Positions 34,954 through 47,373 of a stretch of 64,000 nt of DNA are shown in pieces. The notes under the pieces are model-generated. The model did not search any database. It had not been told where the DNA came from and was given only the letters and a program-made list of their open reading frames with translations. Within the stretch, counting starts at the first letter, position 1. Every line of letters starts with the position of its first letter. Origin of the DNA: Earliella scabrosa (taxonomy: Eukaryota > Basidiomycota > Agaricomycetes > Polyporales > Polyporaceae); assembly GCA_022605405.1 (NCBI GenBank), contig JABYQQ010000039.1:1-64000 (forward strand), given 5' to 3'. The position numbers and the translations under genes are program-made.

Positions 34954-36738
34954 TCAACATTGTCCCAACCTCTCCAGCTCCTTCAGGAAGCATAAACAGT
35001 CCGATTTCAGATCTCTCGAGTGCGACCATCCCACATAGCTCACGGACCCATCCGTCGAGAATCGGTCAGCGGGAGCCCGTTCCAAGCCTCCAAGACGAGG
35101 AAACAGGCGGTTTAACGCCCTCGCGAGACGTTCGTGGTCATCCGGGAGCTCGATACTGGTACGGTGGTCTTCCCGGGCGAACGTAAGCCACCTCAGCCGT
35201 GACCGCGGAGACTTGGCATTGACAGGGGATAGTGCTGTAGCGGCGACCGTCTCTAGGTAGACCAGGTCGTCCTCGGAAACGCTCGCCACCTCGACGTCCA
35301 GCTTCTCGAGCTGCGGATGAGACAGGGCATAGTCCACGAGGCATGTTAGGGATGGGCGAGTGATGTCGACACCGGCGGGCTGCCAGATCTTCTGTATGAA
35401 CACCGGAGTGTCGAATGCGACTTTCAGTTGACGTAGACCGGGCCACGAGGAACCGATCCGTGCGATGTCCGCGTCCGACAGCGAGATGGTCCGCCGTCTG
35501 ACCTCGATCGAGACAGCTTCAAGCTGTCGGAGAGGGAGCAGAGCCCGAGCCAGGTCCGCAAATTCAATCTCCATGCGTTCTCCACTTCCATCGGTGAATG
35601 GGTCCCCTACCTCCATGGGGATGTACAGGTCCACCTCTCGAAGCGGCTGGAACGCGCGGAGAGCGAACATGGTGTCGAGGAAGGGGAAAGCGTCTCTGGC
35701 ATGAAAGATGGCCTCGATCCCGAGCGAAAGCACTATCAGGAAGGGCGACGAGATGCTGGACATCATGTGCAAGAGGCTCGGGGGTGACCCTGACGTGGAC
35801 AGCCGCTGCAGAGCAGCACAACCCTGGATTGGCGGCATGTTCGACGACTCGGCCTCCGAGGACCTAGTGGTGTACTCCACGATGGACAAGTCGGAAAGAG
35901 AGGGAAGACTGCAGATGAGGGGCCATATCTGATGGTCAACGACATGGAGCTGAAGAGATTGAAGATTATGCCAGGGCAGCAGCGAGAGGTCGTAGTCAAA
36001 GTAACCGTCGGCACGGAAGTGATGGAGGTCAGGTCGTACGTCGGTGAGCACGGATAGATCTTCGGACACGGCTGCAGCTGCGTTGAACGCGTTGTGCGAG
36101 ATAGAGAACAACCTCAGGGTTGGGGTCGAGCAAGTGACTCGTAGGAGCTGCAGCGCTCTCTCGCGCCCCATAGACTCCGGCCACTCGAGGATCCGCAGAT
36201 TGGGAAACAGGACTCGGTCCGGGTTTTGGTTGCAATGGGACACAAGAGCGTCCAGAACGGATGAGTGCCAGAGCGAGGTGTCCACATAGTCGAAGCATCG
36301 TATCCGTGAGGCTAGTAGGTCGAATCGCTGCCATTCAATGTCTGGGACATGTCCAGCCTCGAGCTCCTAGATCACCGTGAGATGAGCATTCGCGGGGCGC
36401 CATCAGATCCGAGTCCACAAGCTTACATAGTAGGTTTCCTTGTGACTCATAGAGTAGGGGTACCACCGACTTTCTCGCTCGCACTTCTTCAACGAGGAAA
36501 AGGTCTTGAGAAGCGGGAGAAGTCCGACGTGTACGACGGACCAAAGCGCTTCGGATGCGGGTTCTGAGAATGCCCGACAAGTGAGCGCGGCGCTCACAAG
36601 CGTCCTCCGGGCAATTTTGCTATCTCCCATCCTCAGCTTTGGAGCATTGTAAGATGACAGGGGAGACGGAAAGAGCGAGAGGTGGTCGAATAACTCGTAT
36701 ACAACATCCCTGTTGGCGAGAAATCGCTCTCCGGACAT
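34954..36738 (-). CDS. F-box/LRR-type protein, MSGERF variant, two exons (574 aa)
   Basis: Exon 1 is 36738-36427, intron 36367-36426, exon 2 is 36366-34954, with an in-phase junction. The F-box end is MSGERFLANRDVVYELFDHL, then LTCRAFSEPASEALWSVVHV. The LRR region has LHNLQSL-type strands, GERMEIEFADLARALLPL and QLEKLDVEVASVSEDDLVYL. The C-terminal VSYVGWSHSRDLKSD resembles the broken copy at 56.6 kb. It is clearly homologous to the MAVERF group but more distant. A role as an SCF adaptor is inferred from the family only. Confidence 0.8.
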
Positions 36739-37246
36739 GTTGAGGCCTGTAGCCCCCCGGAAATGGTGTTGTCAATCACGCAGCGACCGTTCGATGCAAA
36801 TCATGCTGCACCTTCTTTGCGAGTAAGTAAAGACTAGCGTTTGAGAACACAGGAAGATCGGGATGTATGAGACCTCGCTAACTGAGTATAGCGTTAGGTC
36901 AGGAGGAGAGTGTCGCCAAAGCGCTCACGATCGATATCTTTTTGGATAAGCTTCCGATGGCGTCAACAAGAGTAAGTAGCAATATGCCGAGTCATCGAGT
37001 GACATTCGAGTCCACAGAAGCTGGAGCGCAGCGACGACGTGTTTTGTGGCATAGTATCGGTTACGAGTCTACCATCTCGCTGGACACTGATCATAACCAT
37101 ACAACCACTGATCAGAGGTGGGTCTTATACGAGTCTGCACCTCTCAGCTATCAGCCTTTCGTTTGCTGCCTCTCAAGCCCTCCGCTTCGTAGTACACTAA
37201 TTAGGCTCGGAGGCGAGCAGAGTCGTACCATAAAGCTGTAAACGGG
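36739..37246. other. Intergenic, no gene seen
   Basis: Spacer of about 0.5 kb with no recognisable coding or RNA feature. Confidence 0.45.
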
Positions 37247-39023
37247 TCATGACGACCTCAGGCACTCCAGCTTCTCCAGAAGGCGGCCCACCTCAGTCTC
37301 CAAATCCTGCTGCGACCACATGATGTACCACTTACGCCCGCCCGGCTCCCGCATCCCAGCCCTCTCCAGGCCTCCAATCCCAGGAAACAGGGCGCTCAAT
37401 GCACTCGCGAGACGATCGAGGTCCCTGGGGAGCAGAATGCTCCGGCGGTAGTCGCCGCGAGCGAACGTGAGCCACTTCAGCCCCGCGCGAGGGTGCTCCT
37501 GGCGGTCATCGGCGGCTCGGAGGGCGACCGCGCGCTCAAGATATGCCACGTCGTCGTCAGATACGCCCGCCACCTCGACGTCCAGCGTCCTCAGGCCCGG
37601 TCGGGACAGCGCGTACTCGACGAGTCTCCGGAAGGACGGCCGGCGGATTTCGACCTCCGCGGGTTGCCAGAGATGGTCGAGGGCGTCGAAGGAGACGGCG
37701 AGACTGATCAAGTGCGGCCACGCGGCCTTGACCCGCTGCACGTCCTCGTCCGAGAACGAGATCGCGTGCTGCGCGACCCGGATCGACACGTCCTCCAGCG
37801 TGCCCAGCGGGAAGAGGGCGCGGGCGAGGTCTGCGAACGCGCACTCCATGCGCTCCTCGTCCGGCTCCAATGCGAGCTGTATCGTCAGGTGCACCTCCCT
37901 GAGCGCCTTGAGGACTGGCAGCGCGAACGTCTTCTCGAGCAGATGAAGGAGCTCATCGGCACGAGTGGCGCAGGTGATGAGCTCGAGCGCGGTGAAGGAC
38001 GGAGAAGAGATGGTCGTCAGCAGGTCCGGCGGTCCGGACACCTTCAGTCGTTGCAGGGCAGGAAATCCCGGCGTATGGCCCTCGTGCATCCCCTGTGTTA
38101 ACGTAGCCTGAGCCCGGTCAAAGTCGGACACTATGCCAACGGACAGGTCCGCGAGGAACGGCAGAGCCCCGAGCTGGAGCCACGCGCTCCCCTCGACTGT
38201 GACAAGCCTCAGCGTCCGGAGCGCGCGCAACGTCGCGATCTCTGCCACGCATGCATGCGGAAGGAAGCAGTCTGCGCACAAATGAGCGAGACCGCGCCCG
38301 GACTGCGCTCCAGCGAGGACGGAGATATCTTTCGAGACCCCGCCGCTGAAGCCGTACTTTGTGCGATCCGCGATGGCGAAGAAGCGTAGGCTGTCTGCGG
38401 CACACAGCAGTCCGAAGAGCCGCAGCGCGTTCTCGTCCCCGAGGGATTCTGGCCAATGGAGCGCCCGCAGATTGGGGAGGAGCGCCGCCCTGCGGGTTTG
38501 CTCGCAGTGGGAGACGAGGGCGGCTACGAGCGACGGCTCGAACGGGTCCAGGCTATGAAAGGAGTAGCGGAGGCATCGGACGCGGGCAGCGAGGCGATCG
38601 AACCGTTCCCATTCCTCTGCTGGAACCTCGGAGCCATCGAGGTCCTGCGAGGAAATAAGTGAGCATCGCACCTCCGGATCCGGTCTGCATCTGTGTGGAC
38701 GGGCTCACGTAGTACGGCTCCAGGTACGTCTCCACCTCGTATATCGAGAAGCCCTCGCGCTCGCCGCGCTTCAGCCCCGAGAACGTCTTGACGAGCGGGA
38801 GGAGTCCCACGTGGAGAACCTCCCACAGCTGCTCCGAGGCGGGAACGGAGAGAGCCTTGTAAGTGCGCGCCATGCTTGCGAGCGTCATCCGATTCACGCT
38901 CGCTTCATATTCGCCCTCTTCCGTCAGGCTGGCGAACGCTGTGATGGGTCGAGGGAGGAGCGAGAAGTGCTGACAGAGCTCGTAAACGACGTCCTGATTG
39001 GCCATGAATCTCTCGACGGCCAT
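37247..39023 (-). CDS. F-box/LRR-type protein, MAVERF group, two exons (570 aa)
   Basis: Exon 1 is 39023-38709, intron 38645-38708 (64 bp), exon 2 is 38644-37247. The start is MAVERFMANQDVVYELCQHF and the protein ends in RLLEKLECLRSS. It is closely related to the gene at 29037-30786. Its 5' half and upstream sequence also match the inverted degraded copy at 46438-47373, so this is the intact parent or sister of that pseudogene. LRR strands include LPNLRALHWPESLGD and LRTLDVEVAGVSDDDVAY. The start was chosen at MAVERF rather than an upstream in-frame ATG because the paralogues start there. Confidence 0.82.
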
Positions 39024-39432
39024 GTTGCGGGAGCGAGGAAAACTGGGAACACGGTGAGCGTCAACAACAATTAGTGGCTCGAACCGCACCGTGCCAGATG
39101 ACGAGAGGATAGAGACGTTCTGACCCAGCTGGATCAACAGGTCCGACAGCGTTGAGCGTGCGGAGGTGTAGATGGCCGCAGGATGTCAAGCTACAACTGC
39201 CATCTGATAAGGCAACACGGGTTCCCCGCATCGCAGCCTTCCACGCCGTCCCCAAGCGGTCAAGTCAGTGCGATTAAACAGTGTATAGACAACACATAAA
39301 TATACTTCCAGGATATACCCGCAGGCTCACCCCTCATCACGACGCCCTCAACAGATACATAATAACGCACACGTGAGTCAGACGTGCCATCGCTCACTGG
39401 TAGTGCCGTCCGCCACCTGTCCCGCACCCGTA

Positions 39433-42400
39433 TCAGCAACCAGAACTGTAAACCCACGAGAGCGACGCACCAAACACGTCGTCGATCCTCGTCTCGACGT
39501 CCACCGCCTCCTCGTGCGCGGACCGGAACGCGTCCCCGTAGTGGTGCGAGCCGAGGTAGACGTTCGGGCACGCGACGCGCCGCATGCGCTCAATGTCCGC
39601 GTGGACGATCGCGCGGCAGAAAAAGTCGAGGTCGAGGTCGTTCTGCATGCAACCAATTTTAAGGAGATCAAGGTCAAGGTCAAAGTCAGCATCAGGAATG
39701 GTACAGCTGCGCGCCGACGCACTTCGTCATAACCTGTATGAGGAGACGTGGGTGTAAGCGACGCGGAGGAGAGTCGAGACCGAGACAGACGAGAGAGGAG
39801 GACGCACCGAACGGCTGCTCGATCTCCTCGCCCGCGGCGACGAGACCGAGGTAGATGAACGCGGCGATGGTCACGCCCGGCACGGCGTACCACCCAAAGA
39901 GGTCGATGAGCTGGAACGGGAGGAAGAAGAGGTATATCCACACGGTGCTGTCCCCGAGTCAGCCCCTACTGTTCTCCCACCATCTGAGAGCGCGACACTC
40001 ACTGCCTGATGTGCGCAGAGTACACGCTAATAATCACAGACGCGTCAGTCAGCGATGGCAGCAGACGAGCCTCCAAGAGGGTACGTACAAAGGCAGCGGG
40101 GTCGTCAAGATCCGCTCCAGCGCTGTACGACCGAGCCCACATCAGCATCCACGCCTCAGCCTCATCCGATCGTCGAAGACCTCAGCACGCACCCGACAAG
40201 CTATCCTCGAACGCCGCCAAGCAGCCAAACATGCCCCCGAGCGCCGCACCGGGCACGACCCCGCGCTCGTCCAGCACGCTCACCCACACGCTCAACGACC
40301 GCAAAATCTCGAGCGGCAAGTTCTCGCCCCCGCCCGCGATCCGCGGCCGGTGCTTCGAGTGCGAGATCCCCAGCCGCTCCGCCGTCGAGATCCGCTGGTG
40401 CGCCCTGTCCGCGCGCCCACCTGTTCCCGTCCGTCCGCGTCAGCCGCCACCGCAACATGAGAGAGAGAGAGAGAAAGGAGAGACGCACCGGGAGTTACGG
40501 GGATCGGATTGCCGTTCGCGTCGTCCCCCGCCCACCGCCGCTGCACGCCCCCGTGCGCGTCGTCGACGCCCATCCCCGTCTCCACATCCACCCTCCGCCC
40601 GTCCGCCGTCCGCACATCCCTCCTAAACCCAAGCGCATGCGCAACAGCCCGCCAGAGCCCGCCGAACGGGATCAGCCCGACCTTCACGTTCCCCCAGAGC
40701 CCGCTCCTGCCCGTCGTGCGCATCGCGCTCGGGACTTCCCCCGGGAGGAGCGGGCGGCGCTCGGCGTTGGGGTCTGACGCGACGGAGAACGTCGAGGAGG
40801 AGCGGGTCGGGTGCAGGGTGTGTCCGGAGAGCGAAGGCGGGAGCTTGAACGTCCCGTACGCGTTGATCGGCGGGATGACTGGGCTCACGAACTCGGCGGG
40901 CACGGACGCGGGCGGGGCGGGCATCGCGCACTCTTCTGTGCCGTTGACCGCGACGACGCCGGTGGAGGACGAGGGCGCGCCGGGCGACGGGATCGTCAGC
41001 GTGAACGGCGGCAGCTCCGGGTGGAGGTCGACCGAGGCGGGGATGTCGACCGTCGGCTTCTTGGGCTGGTGAGCCCTGTGGTGGTGCTCGTGCTGCGGGC
41101 ATGATGAGCGGGCGTAGACGGCGGTTAGCGCGAGACGTACGTTGTGCAGCGGCTTGACGAGCGGGTACAAGTCTTCGTAATAGATGCCCATCTCGCCTGC
41201 GACGCGTCAGTCAGTCGTGAAGGAGTCTACCAGCCGCGTGCGTACCTCTGAGATGGTGCTTCATCGCGACGACAAACCTACGCACGTCATGAGCACATTG
41301 CATCGTCATGGAGAATAGCACCACTCACCCTTCGATGAGATCGAGCGCGACGCGCTTCTCAGTCATGATCCGCTTCGCGACATGCGTGTCGACCGGGGGC
41401 ACCTTCCCGTCCGGACCAACCTGCACAGGCGCAAGCTTCAGCGGGACATGGATCCAAACGAGTCGAGCAAAGGTGCGCGACGTGCGGGCGAGATCGCCCC
41501 ACGAGCTCCGGCCTTGCCAGTAGCGGTCGTATCTGTACGATGGCGCGAGGAGTCAGGACGATGAGCGACTTGCACCGAGAGCGACTGAGATGGAGGAGCG
41601 TGAATGTGAATCGAGGGCTTGTGTGCCCATCGCCACGGGCACAACCCAGCCCAGCAAAAGCGCAGCATGCACTGGAGCGCGAAGGAACAGCGAGCGGCGG
41701 CGGCGGCGGGGGACACCTGCACAGGAGCAGTGTACTGGTACGCTTCGCAGGTAACGAGCAAGACGCACGGCCCCGCACCTCCTCCGTGACGCGTTACGAT
41801 CCAGCTACCTCCGCCCCGTCAGGCAGACGTTCTACCCCTGCGTACGCTCCCTCGAGCGAGGCCACCGCGATCGTCGTAGCTAGCCACGACGCTGTCCCCA
41901 CTTCGCACCCGCGCTCCGACCTTTCTCCCCCTTTCCGACTCTGCCCTCTGAGCGCACATCAACTCGAGCATCCGACCACCACGTCCGACTCCACTCGGCG
42001 AACTCACTGCCCTCACGCGCCGACGATCAACGCACCCCGCACCCTGCACCCAGCACCCCGCTGAGTCTCTGCCTCTCGTCTGAGTCCTCGAGACTGCAGA
42101 GCAAACGAGAATCGCCCCACATCCGCCTACTCGCGCGTCCTCTAGCCACGCATCAAAGCAGACGCGATGAGCCCGTCCGCCACGGAGACGTAACGCAGAC
42201 CAAACTCTGATGCGAGCACCCAGACGTCTCTGAGGGAGGACGGACCGGGGGAACAAGGGAGGACAGGACACCCATCCCCGCCTCTGCGCGCGCACAAGCC
42301 AGGACACGGACGCAAAGGGATGTCGTTTGTCCGTGGACCGCCCTGAGCCTGAGCGTGCCCATCTCATCGCGTCTGAGCAACACCCAGCATCTCAGCATGG

Positions 42401-44413
42401 CCGTGTTCTGAATGCGGTAACGGCCGTCCGGAGCAAGAGCTGTTCCCTGCGAGGATGCATATGCACTGGGCAGGGGAGGAGGGGCGCACGACTGAGACGC
42501 TGATAGAAAGGGCCGATTCGAAAGGGCAGGCGGGGAGAGGGACAAGACAAGACGAGAGGAGAGAGCACGGAGAGGAAGAAGGGACAACGCGGACGAGCAA
42601 TGTGCTCGTCCTCGTTCCTGCTCTTGCGCTCAAATCCCTTTGCGCGTGCGTGGGCCGTTCCTCGTTCTGGCAAGCAACGAGCGAAAGCACGCCCCCGATC
42701 CACGCACGCTCTCTCCGCACATGCGTCCACGTCAGTCGCGACGCGTCCCCCCGCGCTGTTCCTCCCATCCAGCGTCTGTCTCCCTTCGGGTGCAGACATT
42801 TCGAGCCCTCTCGTGTTTTCCGACCCCGTCTCAGCGAGCGCACTTTCGGTGCATCTGCATCTATGGACGCGACGGCTTCGAGCGAGAGCCGACAAGTGTG
42901 GACGCTCGACAGGCTGAGAGCCCTACCACGGTGCCGGGCGATCGTCCTCTGCGCTCGCGCTTCCGAAGCGTCGTGGCCAAACGAGTGAGTGCACATGCGC
43001 ACGCCGACGCACGCAGAGGAGACGAGAGCGAGGACACTTGTCCCCCACACCGCGCATGCACGGCGCCTTTGCACACCACCGAACACGAAGGGGATGCCTG
43101 CTCGGCACTTACAACCCGACCGCCCATAGCAGTCAGCGTGCGTATCTCATCGTGTCTGAGCATCAACGCCAGCCGCTAACTGTCATCGTAGTAGGGTGAG
43201 ATGGACCGATGAGGAAGCATGTTTCCGAAGCGCATCGACCATCGTGTGCTGGGGACGGGGAACGGCAGGCTGGAGACAAGATGCGCAAGGGAAGGCAAGG
43301 GAAAGAGGGACAAGAAGAGAGAAGGAGGGACAGAGAGGGTCGAGACGGGCAACATGCTCATTCTCGCACTCGGTCTCGAACCGGTCTGCGCATACACCCG
43401 CACCGCCGACGGCACGGACTCTCCGTCGCCTCCTGAAAGAGAAGGCGGGAGGAGGAAGCAACACCGTTCCCCTACTGAGCGCAAGACAGATGTGGGTCCG
43501 TGCGGCAGCGCTTAGATTTCGGCCACGGTGCGATCGCAGGACGGGGATGTGTGTGAGATGGACTGAGGAGGAAGCACGTCCACGACGGGCAGCCGGCTGG
43601 CGCAAGAGCTGTCCACGGCGACGGTGCGAGCGGGTAGAAAAGAGGAGGCGGACGAGCGGAGCGCGGGCGAGGGCAAGCTGGAGAGCTTGGACGAGTGACG
43701 ACGCGGGTAGAGAGCGAAAGCGAGGTGGCAGAGGGAGTCTGCATCAGACAGAAGACGAAGGCGGGGCTCCGCACCCCACCGCTCTTCCAAGGGACGAGAT
43801 GGCAAGGAGAACCAACGCGAGAAGACGCGTCCGAGCTGAGGTGGACGGGTGTGCAGAGCGAGGGAAGACCCGGACACGGGCAGGAAGGCAAGCAGGCAAG
43901 CAAAGGAAACGGAACGAGAGGAGAGACTCACCCGGAGCTAGCGCGGTAGGAGATCACGAAGCCGATGACCACACCTGCACACAACGCACACAACGTGAGC
44001 GGGACTGGCTGTATGCGCGCAAAAGAGCGGGGACGGACCGCAGACGGTGAGCAGCACGTTGGGGATGCCGAGCTTGACGTTTGTCCGGAGCGAGACCGAC
44101 ACGACCACTGCCCCTCCTCTCAGCACGCGCGGGCGAGAGAGAGCGGGACGGGAGACGCACCGAGGGCAAAGATCGTGTGGAGGAGCACCGCTGGCCACAC
44201 CCGCCAGATCTGGCCCCGCCGCGCTCAGCAAGCTGTCCGAGCAGGAGAGAGAGGAGGACGTACGACGGTGCCACGGCCAAATGTCCAGCTGATCAGGCTC
44301 TCCTTTGTCACGATCGGCACGTTCTCCTCTGCGCGGTGGAAGGCGGGCAGGAGCACGTGCGTCCCCGTCGCTGACCGTGCTGGGCTCGCCGGTGTCGGGA
44401 TCGCGTCCGTCAT
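39433..44413 (-). CDS. Bestrophin-like (UPF0187/PF01062) membrane channel
   Basis: Fungal bestrophin-family protein, probably a chloride or anion channel in an intracellular or plasma membrane. The start MTDAIPTPASPARSATG is followed by VTKESLISWTFGRGTVV, a membrane segment (WRVWPAVLLHTIFAL), LRTNVKLGIPNVLLTV, then VVIGFVISYRASSG. After a 2.4 kb intron the next exon begins YDRYWQGRSSWGDLAR. Later parts are HVAKRIMTEKRVALDLIEG, GIYYEDLYPLVKPLHNV, and a long variable cytosolic insert of about 200 residues. Then come VWIYLFFLPFQLIDLFG, YAVPGVTIAAFIYLGLVAAG and GEEIEQPFG. The end is FCRAIVHADIERMRRVACPN and AVDVETRIDDVFGAS. The final few codons and the stop at 39433 are uncertain. An inverted broken copy lies at 45062-46021. 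Confidence 0.8.
41533..43931 (-). repeat. 2.4 kb intron of the bestrophin gene with diverged internal repeats
   Basis: The donor (CCGG/GTGAGT at 43931) and acceptor (TACAG/ATACGACC at 41533) join SSG to YDRYW in phase, so the whole interval behaves as one intron. Within it, blocks recur about 0.78 kb apart. One is GACCGCCC...CATCTCATCG(C/T)GTCTGAGCA near 42340-42390 and 43118-43170. Purine-rich stretches with GAGGAAGCA also recur near 43205 and 43568. Long open frames here reflect base composition, not genes. Confidence 0.6.
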
Positions 44414-45061
44414 TCTTCCTGTCTGCAGCCGAGTAGCGTCGAAATGGGCGTCTTCCGTGTCGATACAGCTCGTGTGCGGGCCGGAATCGCCTTCTGGAGA
44501 GGCGGCGGAGAGAAGAGAGCGAAGAGAAAGGAGCGGATGTCGACGTGTCCGAGACGGCGCCGACGACGTTGAAAGCAAAGAGAGAGCAAGAGGCGGGGGT
44601 GATGTGGACAAAGCTCGACGAGCGCAACAACCACCGGCCAATTGATCTGGCCGTACTTCCCACGCCTCGATATTGGTAGACGTCATCGCCCTGGGGTTAG
44701 GGTCTTCCGATCGCTGCTCGTCTGCGACCGCCGACCCAACTTGAAGCCGGCCCATCGCGGTGGTCGGCCGGACGTGCTGTTCTCGCATCGTGATCCTGTC
44801 ACAACGAGGAACGAGGAACGAGGGACCAGGCGGGAGGGCGCCGCGCGCAGGAGCCTCGCAATGGCATGAAGCGGCAAGCCACCCACGGGACCATGCACCA
44901 CCGATCATGGCTGGCACACTCCTCACGTCGTCGAACTCAGCGTTGAGTACTGAGTACCGAGTGCTGAGTGCGGAGCGGCCACTTGCTTTTCCTGTGTCCT
45001 GTGTGAGCTCGTTCTCCTGATAGGTTCCCGGAATTCTCGGCTCATCGTCGTCCAAGTGGCA
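44414..45061. other. Spacer at the centre of the inverted duplication
   Basis: Upstream region of the bestrophin gene, ending at the start of its inverted copy. It contains two small direct repeats, GAACGAGGAACGAG-like at 44808-44825 and a TGAGTAC/CGAGTGC run at 44943-44978. No gene is supported. Confidence 0.4.
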
Positions 45062-46021
45062 GGTGGTGCATGCGCTTGGGTTAAGGAGGGACGTGCGCAC
45101 GGCGGGTGGACGTCGAGACACGAGTGTGAGTGTCGACGACGCGCACGGGGGCGAGAACTTGCCGCTCGAGATTTTGCGGCCGTTGAGCGTGGGGTCGTGC
45201 CGGGCGCGGTACTCGGGGGCACGTTTGGGCTACTTGGCGGCATTCGAGGATAGCTTGTCGGGTGCGTGGTTCGGTCTTTGACGATGAGGTTCAGGCGTGG
45301 ATGCTGACATGGGGTCGGTCGTGCAGCGCTGGAGCGGATCTTGACGACCCCGCTGCCTTTGTAGGTTCCTTTCTCGGATCCTCGTCTGCTGTCATCGCTG
45401 ACTGACGCGTCGTTGATTAGCCTTTAGCGTGTACTGTGTACACATCCGACAGTGAGTGTCGCGGTCTCACATGCTAGCTGCGGAGGCTGATTCGGCGACA
45501 GCACCGTGTGGATCTACCTCTTCTTCCTCCCGTTTCAGCCCATCGACCTCTTTGGGTGATACGCCGTGCCGGGCGTGACCATCGCCGCGTCCATCTACCT
45601 CGGTCTCGTCGCCGCGGGCGAGGAGATCGAGCAGCCGTTCGGTGCGTCCTCTGCTCTTGTCTCTAATTCCGTCTCTCTCCCTCGTCTTTCTTACTCACCG
45701 TCCGCCCCGTGCCCCTCTCCATCACAGGTTAGGACGAGGTGCGTCGACGTGCAGCTGTGCAGATTCTGATCCTGATCTTGACCTTGACCTTGCAATTCTG
45801 TGCACGCAGAACGACCTCGATTCCGACTTTTTCTGCCGCGCGATCGTCCACGCCGACATTGAGCGCATGCGGCGCGTCGCGTGCCCGAACGTCTACCCCG
45901 GCTCGCACCACTACGGGGACGCGTTCCGGTCCGCGCACGAGGAGGCGGTCGACGTCGAGACGAAGATCGACGATGTGTTTGGTGCGTCGCCTCTGGATAT
46001 GACTGTCTGTCGTGTGTGCTG
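45062..46021 (+). pseudogene. Inverted, broken copy of the bestrophin gene's 3' part
   Basis: The plus strand reads GLRRDVRTAGGRRDTS and NLPLEILRPLSVG, then VWIYLFFLPFQPIDLFG and YAVPGVTIAASIYLGLVAAG. It ends with FCRAIVHADIERMRRVACPN and AVDVETKIDDVFGAS. These match the intact gene at 39433-44413 in reverse order on the map. A TGA at 45558-45560 replaces the Trp between LFG and YAVPG. The segment encoding part of the variable insert is deleted, and the N-terminal half of the gene is absent. It is not expected to give a working channel. Confidence 0.85.
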
Positions 46022-46437
46022 ATATGCGTGTGCGACAGGTGGCGGACGGCACTATCAGTGAGCGATGGCACATCTGACTCACGAGTGCGTTGTTATGTAT
46101 CGGTTGAGGGCGTCGAGCTGCTGCCTACGTCTGCGTATATATTCTGGAAGTATATTTATGTATTGTCTATACACTGTCGCACTGACTTGACCGCTTGGGG
46201 ACGGCGTGGAAGGCTGCCATGCGGAGAACCCGTGTTGCCTTATCAGATGGCACTTGTAGCTTGCCATCATACGGCCATCTACCCCACTGTATTCTCCTCA
46301 CGCCCAACGCTGTCAGCGCTGTTGATCCAGTTGGGTCAGAACATCTCCATCTCTCGTCATCCGGCACGGTGCGGTTCGAGCCACTAGTTATAGTTCACGC
46401 TCACCGTGCGCTTGCCAGTTTCCCTCGCTCCCGCAAC

Positions 46438-47373
46438 ATGGCCGTCGAGAGATTCGCGGCCAATCAGGACGTCGTGTACGAGCTCTGTCAGCACTTCTCT
46501 CTCCTCCCTCGACCTATCACAGCATTCGCCAGCTTGACAGAAGAGGGCGAATTTGAAGCGAGCGTGAACCGGATCACGCTCGCGTGCATGGCGCGCACTT
46601 GCAAGGCGCTCACCGTTCCCGCCTCGGAGCAGCTGTGGGAGGTTCTCCCCGTGGGACTCCTCCCGCTGGTCAAGACGTTCTCGGGGCTGAAGCGCGGCGA
46701 GCGCGAGGCGTTCTGGACATACGAGATGGAGACGTACCCGGAACCGTACTACGTGAGCCCGTCCACACAGATGCAGACCGGAGTCGGAGGTGCGATGCTC
46801 ACTTATTTCCTCGCAGGACCTCTATGGCTCCGCGGTTCCAGCAGAGGAATGGGAACGCTTCGACCGCCTTGCTGCCCGCGTCCGATGCCTCCGCTACTCT
46901 TTCATCGCCTGGACCCTTTATTGTCGTCGCTCGTGGCCGCCCTCGTCTCCCACTGCGTGCGGACCAACAGGGCCGCGCTCCTCCCCAATCTGCGGGCGCT
47001 CCATTGGCCCGCATCCCTCGGGGACGAGAACGCGCTGCAGCTCTTCGGACGGCTTTGCGCCGCGGAGAGCCTACACGGCGGTCTCGCGCACTTGCACGCA
47101 GACCGCGTCCTTCCGCGCGCAGGCCTGGAAGAGATCGCGACGTTGCGCGCGCTCCGGACGCTCAGTCTTGCCCAAATCGAGGGCAGCGCGTGGCTCCAGC
47201 TCGGGGCTCTGCCATTCCTCGCGGACCTGTCCGTTGGCGTAGTGTCCGACTTTCAACAGGGTCGGGACGCGCTACCACAGGGGACGCAGGAGGGGCCCCG
47301 GGGTCATCTGTGATTTCCTGCGTTGCGACGACTGAATGCGTCTGGACCGCTCTCCTTGCTGACGACCATGCAG
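46438..47373 (+). pseudogene. Inverted, truncated F-box/LRR copy (MAVERF group)
   Basis: The start MAVERFAANQDVVYELCQHF and the first exon match the gene at 37247-39023, as does the sequence upstream of its ATG. The intron (GTGAGCCCG to CTCGCAG) is retained. After CLRYSF in exon 2 one base is missing relative to the intact gene, shifting the frame. Near 47305 the frame runs into a TGA. Homology continues to about 47373 (GACGACCATG) and then stops abruptly, so the C-terminal half is missing. The ATG and F-box part remain open, so a short F-box-only product cannot be excluded. Confidence 0.8.

Noticed and set aside
42364..43484. Long overlapping open frames (up to 240 codons) between 42 and 44 kb on both strands
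   Set aside because: They lie in the bestrophin intron, have simple Arg/Ser-rich composition set by purine bias, and contain no domain or splice logic.
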